The notes below the pieces were generated by a model. That model was not told the origin of the DNA. It did not search any database and saw nothing but the letters and a program-made list of their open reading frames with translations. Positions 1 to 7,135 of a DNA stretch of 64,000 nucleotides are shown here, piece after piece (the stretch's first letter is position 1; the number at the start of each line of letters is the position of its first letter). This DNA comes from an uncultured Arcanobacterium sp. Lineage in GTDB: Bacteria > Actinomycetota > Actinomycetes > Actinomycetales > Actinomycetaceae. Made by a program: the position numbers and the translations under genes. The stretch lies in the NCBI GenBank assembly GCA_945874735.1, contig CAMCHI010000003.1:40295-104294 (forward strand), read 5' to 3'.

Positions 1-2
1 AA

Positions 3-1349
3 CAAGCAGCAGCTTTAGATGAACTTCCGGAATCTGAACGCGGAGTGTTGCACGGTGTACCCGTTGTTATTAAAGATGAAAATGATGTTACTGGTTTCAT
101 TACTGGATACGGCACTAAAGCCAATAAAACAGTAGCAGAGAGTGATTCTTTAACTGTGGCTCGTTTACGGGCAGCAGGGGCAATTATTATTGGAAAAACT
201 ACCATGCCGGCATTAGGTGCTTTCCCTTTTACCGAGTCGGATGCGTATGGTATTACCCGCAACCCGCTTAATCCAGCTTATACCCCAGGCGGATCTTCCG
301 GTGGATCGGCGGTAGCTGTGGCAGGGGGACTCGTGCCTTTAGCTTTAGGAGGAGATGGAGGCGGTTCTATTAGAATTCCTGCTGACCGCTGTGGAATTTT
401 TGGGCTAAAGCCTACTCGTAATTTAGTATCAGCTGCTCCTAAAAAGCATTTATGGTTCAAGCTGGGTAGTGCCGGCCCATTGGCTCGTAGTATGCGGGAT
501 ATTGCCTTAGCTACGGAGGTAATTGCTGGGTTATCTCCCACCACTTTAACCCGATATTTAGCGCAAAATTTGGCAGATAACTCTGACTCTAGTAAGCCTT
601 TAGCAAATTTGCGGGTGGGCTTAGTGACTAAACCGACAAGCCCGTTAGCTAGGTTACATACTGAGCATTTAAGTGCCGCTACTGCGGTAGCTGCTCAGTT
701 ACGAGCATTAGGGGCACAGGTAGTGCCGGTCAAGAGGGCGTTACCAGACCCTACTATGATTTTCTTAGTACAGTTCTTTGCCGGTTTACGAGAAACTATT
801 GCGGGCTTGGAAGATAAAGCTAAATTAGAAAAATTGCATCACAATACTGCACGGTTAGGATTTTTTGCTAAAGGTAAGGTCTTACGGTGGTCGTTACAGG
901 CTGCGCAAAAATATGCAGATAAATTGCAAGCTAAATTTGCTGACTTTGATTTACTACTTACGCCTACCACTGCTGGTCGGCCAGCAACAGTAGGTTCATT
1001 GCAAAAGCGTGGTGGATTTTTCGGGGCAGTATTGCGCGCTATCCCATCGGTGGCATATACCGTGCCTGCTAATGTATCGGGTCATGCTGCTTTAGCGCTA
1101 CCAGCGGGTATAGCTAAAGACGGTTTGCCACTATCCGTACAATTAATAGCTATAAATGGACGGAAGAAATTTAGGGCATTATTGTCGGGTGTAAAACTGA
1201 CGGAAGTAGCAGAAACGGTGACGGACTCGGGCCGAGAACGGGAAAAAGCTCAAGAATCAGAAGTAATTACAGAAGCTGCCACAACTGCGGAGGCTGAAGC
1301 AATGTTGTGTTGGGTGGGAAGCCACTTAGAAAACTACTGTGAACTATAA
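3..1349 (+). CDS. Amidase signature-family hydrolase, 5' end cut by window
   Basis: The frame is open from base 3 to a TAA at 1349 and its true start lies upstream; the listed GTG at 45 is internal because the codons before it (reading LPESERG) still fit the family. Amidase-signature enzymes hydrolyse amide bonds with a Ser-cisSer-Lys triad. All parts are visible: the lysine in VVIKDEN, the Gly/Ser-rich GGSSGGSAVAVAGG stretch and GGDGGGSIRIPA. The C-terminus (about the last 60 residues) is Glu/Ala-rich and not family-typical. It could be a general amidase or a GatA paralogue. No gatB or gatC is visible beside it, so a stand-alone amidase is more likely. The substrate cannot be read from sequence. 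Confidence 0.85.
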   Translation, partial: QAAALDELPESERGVLHGVPVVIKDENDVTGFITGYGTKANKTVAESDSLTVARLRAAGAIIIGKTTMPALGAFPFTESDAYGITRNPLNPAYTPGGSSGGSAVAVAGGLVPLALGGDGGGSIRIPADRCGIFGLKPTRNLVSAAPKKHLWFKLGSAGPLARSMRDIALATEVIAGLSPTTLTRYLAQNLADNSDSSKPLANLRVGLVTKPTSPLARLHTEHLSAATAVAAQLRALGAQVVPVKRALPDPTMIFLVQFFAGLRETIAGLEDKAKLEKLHHNTARLGFFAKGKVLRWSLQAAQKYADKLQAKFADFDLLLTPTTAGRPATVGSLQKRGGFFGAVLRAIPSVAYTVPANVSGHAALALPAGIAKDGLPLSVQLIAINGRKKFRALLSGVKLTEVAETVTDSGREREKAQESEVITEAATTAEAEAMLCWVGSHLENYCEL

Positions 1350-1488
1350 ACTAACGTAAAACTTGCTTGATTAAACAAGTAAAACAGCGGTATATAAACT
1401 GGTTTAAGTAAATATTTATCTAAGTAGTTTGCGAAAAATAATCTATTTATTTTCGTCTATTATTTAAATAATTTTAGGGTAAATAAAA

Positions 1489-1513
1489 GTGGCCAACTTT
1501 TGCAGCTGGCCAC
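1489..1513 (-). terminator. Rho-independent terminator of serC
   Basis: A perfect 7-bp stem GTGGCCA/TGGCCAC with an 11-base loop is followed on the minus strand by TTTTATTT. It lies just beyond the serC stop codon. The plus-strand side lacks a T-run, so it serves the minus-strand gene. Confidence 0.8.
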
Positions 1514-1535
1514 CGTTAGAGAAGTTGAAATGTAC

Positions 1536-2648
1536 TTACTTGGCTAGTTCTTTGCGTTGTTCTTCAATTAGGTAATCGAAGCAGGCAAGAAGTTTTGCAA
1601 TATCCTCTGTTTCAATAGAGGGGAAGCAAGCTACGCGGAATTGATTGCGCGTCACATCGCGGTAACGCTCAAAATCTACTACGTTGTATTCTGCCAAAGT
1701 TGCCAAAATAGACTTAATATCTACCCAATCGGCAAAGTCGATGGTGACGCCAACTGGGGAGCGGTGTGCAGGATTTTCTACGAAGGTAGAAGCGAAATCG
1801 CGTTCCTCAATCCACTTATAGATAAGATCAGAACTGGCCTTAGAACGGGCAGCAGTAGCTTTCATGCCACCAATTTCGTTCATCCACTTCACTTGGGCAT
1901 TTAACATTGCGATAGTGGCGATAGACGGAGTGTTGAAAGTCTGGTCTTTCACTGATTGTTCTGCCGCTAACTGTAGATTAAGCATATCTGGTACCCAGCG
2001 CTCTTTAGTAAGTTTTGCGATACGTTCTAGAGCTAGTGGGGAGGCAATTGCAATCCAGGTGCCAGCTTCTGCAGAGAAACACTTTTGGGAGGAGAAGTAG
2101 TAGAAGTCTACTTGGGAAGCATCGAACTCATATGCGCCAGCGATAGAAGTGCCGTCGATAATGTTTAATGCCCCGGTATCAGCGCCAAAACGACGAATCG
2201 GAGCGATTGCACCAGTCGTGGTTTCGTTGTGGGCATAGATGTAGGCGTCTATTTCAGGACGTTCCACACATTCAGTGATTGTGCCCCAATCAGAGGTGAT
2301 AATTTCTGTTTCAATCCACGGGATTTTAGATACAGCGCTAGCGCATAGTTCAGAGAAGGCTCCTAGGGCTACACATTGCGCTCGCTTTTCAACTAGACAG
2401 AAACCAATTGCATCGAAGATTTGGCTGGCTCCCCCATTGCCGAGCAGAATTTCATAGCCAGGTGGGAGGTTGAAGAGTTCGCGCAGGCCTTGACGGGCTT
2501 GTCGGACGAGCTCAATTACCGGCTCTTTACGATGCGAGGTTCCCAAAGGCGCCGCAAGAAACGCTTCGATTTGGTGCTGTTGGACCTTGGAAGGTCCGGA
2601 AGCGAAGCGGCCATCGGACGGGATAATCTCATTAGGTAATTTGCTCAT
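1536..2648 (-). CDS. serC: Phosphoserine aminotransferase (SerC)
   Basis: A 370-aa PLP enzyme that transfers an amino group from glutamate to 3-phosphohydroxypyruvate in serine biosynthesis; it probably also acts in pyridoxal phosphate synthesis. The N-terminal DGRFASGPSKV, the GTSHR phosphate-binding segment, LGNGGAS, AHNETTTG and the Schiff-base lysine at about residue 189 in FSSQKCFSAEAG match the actinobacterial branch (about 376 aa in mycobacteria) rather than the E. coli branch. The length is normal and the start is the only good ATG. It is transcribed alone, away from dtxR, and ends in a hairpin terminator. Confidence 0.95.
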   Translation of the reverse strand: MSKLPNEIIPSDGRFASGPSKVQQHQIEAFLAAPLGTSHRKEPVIELVRQARQGLRELFNLPPGYEILLGNGGASQIFDAIGFCLVEKRAQCVALGAFSELCASAVSKIPWIETEIITSDWGTITECVERPEIDAYIYAHNETTTGAIAPIRRFGADTGALNIIDGTSIAGAYEFDASQVDFYYFSSQKCFSAEAGTWIAIASPLALERIAKLTKERWVPDMLNLQLAAEQSVKDQTFNTPSIATIAMLNAQVKWMNEIGGMKATAARSKASSDLIYKWIEERDFASTFVENPAHRSPVGVTIDFADWVDIKSILATLAEYNVVDFERYRDVTRNQFRVACFPSIETEDIAKLLACFDYLIEEQRKELAK

Positions 2649-2958
2649 AAGTTAGATTATCGCACTTATTTGCGAAAAAGTTATATAAGAGTATGGGGGT
2701 AATCTGCATAATTTTCGATAAATCCCTATTTTAGTGCGAAATTTGTTACGTAAAAAGCGGTATTTAGAACGGCTCAAATCTACTGTTGGCGCTTAAACTT
2801 AAGGCACAATAATATATATAAATAATTTTATTAGGTAGGAAATACTTGCTTATAGTTGGCAATAGATATGACTACTCAAATAAAATGCAGTAAATCAATG
2901 TCTAAACCTTTATTGTTTTTATTATCTATAGCGTGCTTAGATGCGGAAGGAAACACAC
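2649..2958. other. A+T-rich divergent intergenic region, serC / dtxR
   Basis: About 310 bases separate the divergent serC and dtxR starts, so both promoters should lie here. The region is strongly A+T-rich. I looked for a DtxR-box-like 19-bp palindrome (TTAGGTTAGCCTAACCTAA type) and did not find a convincing one. No gene is seen. Confidence 0.5.
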
Positions 2959-3648
2959 ATGAGTGGCTTAATTGATACCACGGAGATGTATCTAAAAACG
3001 GTATATGAATTAGAAGAAGAAGGCGTACCAGCTTTGCGGGCGCGTATTGTAGAGCGTCTGGAACAATCAGGGCCTACGGTGTCGGAAACAGTGGCACGTT
3101 TAGAGCGTGATGGTTTGCTGAAAGTGGGTACTGATCGACGGATTGCTTTTACTAATAAAGGTAAAGAATTAGCACAAGACGTAATGCGGCGACATCGTTT
3201 AGCAGAGCGTTTATTGTTGGATGTATTAGATGTGCCCTTGGAATTAGTGCATGATGAAGCGTGCCGTTGGGAGCATGTCATTTCTAATGAGGTGGCCGAT
3301 CGTATTGCGGCAGTTATTCCAGACGCTACCATTGATCCGTTTGGTAACCCGATTCCTCCTGCTTCTTCTACTGCCGAAATTGCTAAGGATGCGGTATCGC
3401 TTGGTTTACGTAGCTTGGCTGATTTAGGGGCAGATTTTGTGCCGGGTACGGAAGTAACGGTAGTGAGAATCAGTGAAACATTGCAATTAGATATTGAGCA
3501 GGTAAAGCTGCTTAAGCAAGTGGGCTTATTGCCAGGAGAAAAAATAAAAGTATTAGAAGTGTTGCCCGATGATGTGCTGGTATCGGTGGCTGGACAAGAG
3601 TTGTATGTGGCTCCGGTGGCAGGCAGTAAAATTTTTGTGCAGATTTAA
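2959..3648 (+). CDS. dtxR: DtxR/IdeR-family iron-dependent transcriptional repressor
   Basis: A metal-sensing repressor that, when loaded with Fe2+, would bind operators of iron-uptake genes. The first roughly 70 residues form the winged helix (LIDTTEMYLKTVYELEEEG, then SGPTVSETVARLERDGLL). Next come the metal-site/dimerisation helices (RRHRLAERLL, HDEACRWEHVIS, DPFGNPIP) and a C-terminal SH3/FeoA-like domain ending GSKIFVQI. I chose the ATG at 2959 over the track's 2941 because GGAAGGAAA lies about 8 bases before it and MSGLIDTTEMYL aligns with known N-termini; this gives 229 aa. Mn-responsive MntR-type function is possible, but the retained C-terminal domain and metal-1 residues favour the DtxR/IdeR type. 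Confidence 0.93.
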   Translation: MSGLIDTTEMYLKTVYELEEEGVPALRARIVERLEQSGPTVSETVARLERDGLLKVGTDRRIAFTNKGKELAQDVMRRHRLAERLLLDVLDVPLELVHDEACRWEHVISNEVADRIAAVIPDATIDPFGNPIPPASSTAEIAKDAVSLGLRSLADLGADFVPGTEVTVVRISETLQLDIEQVKLLKQVGLLPGEKIKVLEVLPDDVLVSVAGQELYVAPVAGSKIFVQI

Positions 3649-3971
3649 TTTGCGTTAGCTTAATCTAACTGCTGGTAAAGCTGGGATAGTTTAGGGTTTA
3701 TGCCTATTTATAGCTATAGCAATGTCTTTTATAACGATTTGTAACTTTGTGTTTTATTGCATTAAAAATTTTGGTTATAAATAAGAATTGTTGATATTTC
3801 AAGGAAATATTTGCATAGCGTGGTGAGATTCTGCTTGTTTTCAGAGTTAGAAATAAGCCCTGGGAAAACACTTCGTTATAAAAACGTGATAATTCGTTAT
3901 CTAACTGTTATATTATTCTATGGAAGCAGAGTTGTTTATCAAAACAACCGCCGACAGTATTGGAGAATTTT
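3649..3971. other. A+T-rich leader region before the first NlpC/P60 gene
   Basis: There are 323 bases without a credible gene. The 76-aa ORF at 3811 is low-complexity and overlaps the next gene out of frame. A small inverted repeat GTTAG/CTAAC follows dtxR but lacks a T-run. Some actinobacterial cell-wall hydrolase genes have a c-di-AMP riboswitch upstream. I looked for its conserved core and could not see it. Confidence 0.4.
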
Positions 3972-4700
3972 ATGGCAGGACGACACTTACAGATCGAGAA
4001 AAGCGACTCGATTATTGCTAAGCATGGCGTCAAAGGAGTAGTAGCCGCTTCGGTAGCTGGCACGGTAGCTGGTCTTTCCGCACCGTTAGCATTTGCAGCC
4101 CCAGAAGCTAGTGCTAGCACCAAAGTTTCTGCAACAATTGTTTCAGCTACTGTAGAGCTTGGCACCAAAGCAGAACTACTTGCAGTTCCAGATGTAGATG
4201 TAGTAACTGATGAAAATGCTGCTACAACTGCTAGTGTGTGGGAAACTGCAACTGTTGATATTGAAGCTAAAGCAGCTCCAGTAGTTGCCAGTACTACTCG
4301 TACCACTTCGGGTACTGTTTTAGAATCTCCAACTATTCCAGTTGGTAAAGGTAGTGCAGCGGTAGTGGCCGGTGCGTTAGCGCAGCTTGGGTGGGTGCAA
4401 GATTGTACTGATCTAGTACAAAATGCTTTAGCAGCTGGTGGTTACACTGCTACTCGCGTTCAAGGTGGCTATGATTTAGGCACTGGTATTGGTGACTATC
4501 TAGGCTTTGGTGCACAGGTTTCGCTTACGGATTTACAGCCTGGAGATATTCTTATCTACGGTTATGCAAGTAGCGGTGCGCATGTAGCAATTTATATTGG
4601 CGATGGTCAAGCAGTACATGGTGGCTATAACGGTAGTACGGTAATTGCTGGTATTGAGATTGGTCGTCTACCACTTACTGCCGCGGTACGTCCAGCCTAA
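3972..4700 (+). CDS. Secreted NlpC/P60-like cell-wall peptidase, divergent paralogue A
   Basis: A 242-aa exported protein. The ATG at 3972 is preceded by GGAG at 3962-3965, six bases away, so I prefer it to the track's TTG at 3960. An unusual 20-residue leader (MAGRHLQIEKSDSIIAKHG) precedes a hydrophobic signal segment ending APLAFA/AP, followed by an Ala/Thr/Val-rich linker. The C-terminal 120 residues look like a papain-fold NlpC/P60 domain: DCTDLVQNAL with the presumed catalytic Cys, LQPGDILIYG, and GAHVAIYIGDGQAVHGG with His. DCT replaces the usual DCS. It would cleave peptidoglycan stem peptides or bind the wall. The neighbouring paralogue shares the leader but has a more canonical domain. 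Confidence 0.8.
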   Translation: MAGRHLQIEKSDSIIAKHGVKGVVAASVAGTVAGLSAPLAFAAPEASASTKVSATIVSATVELGTKAELLAVPDVDVVTDENAATTASVWETATVDIEAKAAPVVASTTRTTSGTVLESPTIPVGKGSAAVVAGALAQLGWVQDCTDLVQNALAAGGYTATRVQGGYDLGTGIGDYLGFGAQVSLTDLQPGDILIYGYASSGAHVAIYIGDGQAVHGGYNGSTVIAGIEIGRLPLTAAVRPA

Positions 4701-5010
4701 AATAAGCTTTTTAATAGCTCGCCTTGAGTAGTGTTAAACTCGAGGCGAGTTTTGTTTTATGTATGGTTTTGTGTGTAAGTAATGATTTATTAGTCTTTAT
4801 ATATCGTGCGCAAAATGGTCAATTAAATATGGCTGGTTTATAAAATATGTAAATAAAACCAGGAAAAATAGTCTAAAAATTTTGTACCTAATCTTACTAT
4901 CTAAGCAAAGAAGTTATAAATTCGTGACTTTTAGTTATTATTTTGTTATTATCGCTTTGGTAAGAAAAATAAATACTTTATTTTATTGATTTGAATAGGA
5001 ATTATAGTTT
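4701..5010. other. Intergenic region between the NlpC/P60 paralogues
   Basis: 310 bases hold the terminator of the first gene (4716-4757) and a very A+T-rich stretch that must contain the promoter of the second. TAGGAATT at 4996-5003 is the likely ribosome-binding site for the ATG at 5011. No gene is seen. Confidence 0.5.
4716..4757 (+). terminator. Terminator after NlpC/P60 paralogue A
   Basis: A long stem (AGCTCGCCTTGAGT paired with ACTCGAGGCGAGTT, with G-T wobbles) is followed by TTTGTTTT, just past the stop codon at 4700. Confidence 0.85.
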
Positions 5011-5724
5011 ATGGCTGGACGGCATTTGCGGAGTGAGCAAGCAGGCTCAATTATCGCTAAACATGGCGTTAAGGGAGTGGTAGTAGCTTCAGTCGCAGGT
5101 ACTTTGACTGGTATTTCTGCTCCACTGGCTTTTGCGTCTCCTGTTGTAAAGCAAACTACTCCTAATGTAACTCAAGCAGTTGCTGCAACTGTCGACTTAG
5201 GTCTGCAGCCTGAAACTTTTGCGGTGCCAGAAGTTGCGGTAGTTACTGATAATAATGCAGCTACTCTTGGTAGTGTGTGGGAAACCGCAGCGGTAGATAT
5301 TGAAGCTGAAGAAGCAGTGGAAGAAACTCCGGAAGTTGCGGTAGAGGCTTTAGCTGTTCCACGTATTGCCGTGCCAACTTCGGCTTCGGCTTCGGCTTCG
5401 GAAATTGCCACTTTGGCTGCTAGTTATGTCGGTGCTCCATATGTATATGGTGGCACTACACCAGCTGGTTGGGATTGTTCCGGATTTACTGCCTACGTGT
5501 TTGCTCAATTTGGTATTAGCTTGCCACACAATTCAGAGGCACAGTCTGTGTATGGCACAGTAGTATCGGCGGCTGAAGCGCAGCCAGGTGATTTGCTATG
5601 GTGGCCAGGTCACGTGGGAATTTATCTAGGCGACGGAATGCATGTAGCTGCTGTAAACCCAGGATATGGCACGGCAATCATGCCGGTTTATGGGGGAGCT
5701 ACCTATATTCGCATTGCTCCTTAA
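5011..5724 (+). CDS. Secreted NlpC/P60 endopeptidase, canonical paralogue B
   Basis: A 237-aa exported peptidoglycan hydrolase expected to cut D-iGlu-mDAP or an equivalent bond in stem peptides. The N-terminus repeats the paralogue A leader (MAGRHLRSEQAGSIIAKHG) and signal segment, again ending APLAFA. A Glu/Val/Ala-rich linker follows, then a Ser-Ala repeat (TCGGCT units near 5380-5401), then a full NlpC/P60 domain. That domain has APYVYGGTTPAGWDCSGFTAYVF (catalytic Cys), GDLLWWPGHVGIYLG (His) and a third polar residue in MHVAAVNPG. It resembles the RipA catalytic domain, which in mycobacteria cooperates with RpfB; an rpf gene lies at 35 kb in this window. Confidence 0.92.
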   Translation: MAGRHLRSEQAGSIIAKHGVKGVVVASVAGTLTGISAPLAFASPVVKQTTPNVTQAVAATVDLGLQPETFAVPEVAVVTDNNAATLGSVWETAAVDIEAEEAVEETPEVAVEALAVPRIAVPTSASASASEIATLAASYVGAPYVYGGTTPAGWDCSGFTAYVFAQFGISLPHNSEAQSVYGTVVSAAEAQPGDLLWWPGHVGIYLGDGMHVAAVNPGYGTAIMPVYGGATYIRIAP

Positions 5725-5756
5725 AATTTTGATAACGCAATAAAAGAAATATTGGC

Positions 5757-5793
5757 AAAAGCAGGATTAAGATTTTTCTTAATCCTGCTTTTG
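5757..5793 (+). terminator. Strong terminator after NlpC/P60 paralogue B
   Basis: A perfect 13-bp stem AAGCAGGATTAAG/CTTAATCCTGCTT with a six-base loop, flanked by an A-run and a T-rich tail, lies directly after the stop codon. It could work in both directions. Confidence 0.9.
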
Positions 5794-5859
5794 TTGTGTG
5801 ACTCACAGTGATATATTAGGGGTAAGTTATAGCATTATTCTCAGCGTAGAGGAGCAAAA

Positions 5860-6777
5860 ATGGTGCATGAAAATATTGTAGTAGTTGGTGTAGATGGTAC
5901 AGATGCTTCGTTAGGTGCAATAGAATGGGGGCTAGCTCAAGCCCGGGAGCGCAATGCGGAACTACGATTAGTTTGCGTGTATGAAGTGCCTAGTTATGCG
6001 GCACATATATTGCAGCAAGGGCGAGCTAATTTAGAAGAAGAATCGCAAATAATGCAACAAGCAGCTCATACAATGCTGGAAGACTTAGCGAAAAAGTATC
6101 AAAACCAAGGTGTAGAAATTTCCTGCCAAGTATTAAAGGGAGATGCTGCCGAAGAATTAGTAAATATCTCCAAAAAAGTAGCTTTAATGGTAGTAGGTGG
6201 GCGCGTAAGCCAGCACGGCAGTATTGCAGACCGGATTTTACGTACCGTTTCGACTGCACTACCAGCTTTTGCTTGCTGCCCAACCGTGGTAGTGCCACAC
6301 GAAAATTTCCAAGCTCATTTGCCGGTTAAGAAAATTGCGGTAGGGGTAGACGGCTCTGATACTTCCAAACTGGCTTTACAGCGCGCTATCTGGGAGGCAG
6401 ACCGCTGGAATGCGGAATTGATTGTGATGAATGCCGTTAATTTGGACTCTTTCGCTGGTATTCCGCAATTTTCCTATTTTAAGGAGTACTTCACAGAAAT
6501 TCACGCCACGATTGAAGAGCAGTTAGCAGAAGTTTCTGAAGGCCGTTTAGTGAAAGTAAAAATACAAGTAACGCAAGGAAACCCTGTAGAAAATCTGGTA
6601 AAACTTTCCCAATCCTGCGATTTACTTATCTTGGGCACACGTGGCAGAGGTGGCTTCTCTGGTCTGCTACTAGGGTCTACTGCTCAATCCGTGCTGGAAC
6701 ATAGTGCGTGTCCTACTTTCGTAGTGCCTAGACGAGTAAAAGAAACTGACGATGTGGGGCCTAGTCCGCGCGGTTAA
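5860..6777 (+). CDS. Universal stress protein, tandem UspA domains
   Basis: A 305-aa cytosolic protein made of two UspA folds (about 1-145 and 155-298), the arrangement common in actinobacteria. The start is supported by AGAGGAGC seven bases before the ATG. Domain 2 keeps the ATP-binding pattern GTRGRGGFSGLLLGSTAQSVL. In domain 1 the matching segment (GGRVSQHGSIADRIL) has lost most of the glycine pattern, so only the second half probably binds nucleotide. Each half begins with the V(G)VDGTD/VGVDGSD strand. The role is inferred to be stress, hypoxia or stationary-phase survival. It is monocistronic with its own terminator. Confidence 0.92.
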   Translation: MVHENIVVVGVDGTDASLGAIEWGLAQARERNAELRLVCVYEVPSYAAHILQQGRANLEEESQIMQQAAHTMLEDLAKKYQNQGVEISCQVLKGDAAEELVNISKKVALMVVGGRVSQHGSIADRILRTVSTALPAFACCPTVVVPHENFQAHLPVKKIAVGVDGSDTSKLALQRAIWEADRWNAELIVMNAVNLDSFAGIPQFSYFKEYFTEIHATIEEQLAEVSEGRLVKVKIQVTQGNPVENLVKLSQSCDLLILGTRGRGGFSGLLLGSTAQSVLEHSACPTFVVPRRVKETDDVGPSPRG

Positions 6778-6819
6778 GTAAAATCATCAACTTTACTTGG
6801 TGCTAATAATACTGGATAG

Positions 6820-6876
6820 AATAGGTGAAATTTTGTAGAGCGCTTAAACATTTTAGAAAATTTCACCTATTTTCTA
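6820..6876 (+). terminator. Terminator after universal stress gene
   Basis: A 15-bp perfect inverted repeat (AATAGGTGAAATTTT with its complement) has a 22-base loop and a TTTCTATATTT tail, downstream of the Usp stop and before the tRNA gene. Confidence 0.75.
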
Positions 6877-6909
6877 TATTTCCGCTAAAGTATGGAAAGT
6901 GGTTTGCTT

Positions 6910-6982
6910 GCCCTCGTAGCTCAGTGGATAGAGCACCGCTCTCCTAAAGCGGGTGTCGCTGGTTCGATTCCAGTCGGGGGCA
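6910..6982 (+). tRNA. tRNA-Arg (anticodon CCT)
   Basis: A 73-nt cloverleaf. The acceptor stem GCCCTCG pairs with CGGGGGC (one G-T and one C-G shift tolerated). The D-loop is TAGCTCAGTGGATAGAGCA, the anticodon arm CCGCT-CTCCTAA-AGCGG shows CCT, and the T-arm contains GGTTCGATTCC. The discriminator base is A and CCA is not encoded. It reads AGG arginine codons. It sits between two protein genes and shows no sign of acting as an integration site. Confidence 0.95.
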
Positions 6983-7135
6983 CGAATGTTATTGCGTGAT
7001 ATTACCTTATAATTACTATGCTTTAACTTGCTGTTAAATCTCCTTCTCTCCGTTTAAATATTAAATTAAGCGCGGTTTGTAAATTATTCGGCGCGGGATA
7101 TGCGTTAAAGTTCGAAAACCTAGTAGGGTAAAAGG

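Noticed and set aside
2941-2958. Upstream ATG for dtxR
   Set aside because: The ribosome site lies between the two ATGs and only the second gives the family N-terminus.
3811-4041. 76-aa plus-strand ORF upstream of the first NlpC/P60 gene
   Set aside because: No ribosome site, no family resemblance, and it overlaps the signal-peptide region of the real gene in another frame.
5366-5410. TCGGCT tandem repeat as a phase-variation tract
   Set aside because: The unit is 6 bp (two codons), so copy-number change would not shift the frame; it only varies a Ser-Ala linker.
6910-6982. tRNA-Arg as an integration site
   Set aside because: The 3' end is intact, no integrase or repeated tRNA end is nearby, and the prophage uses serine recombinases near hsdM instead.
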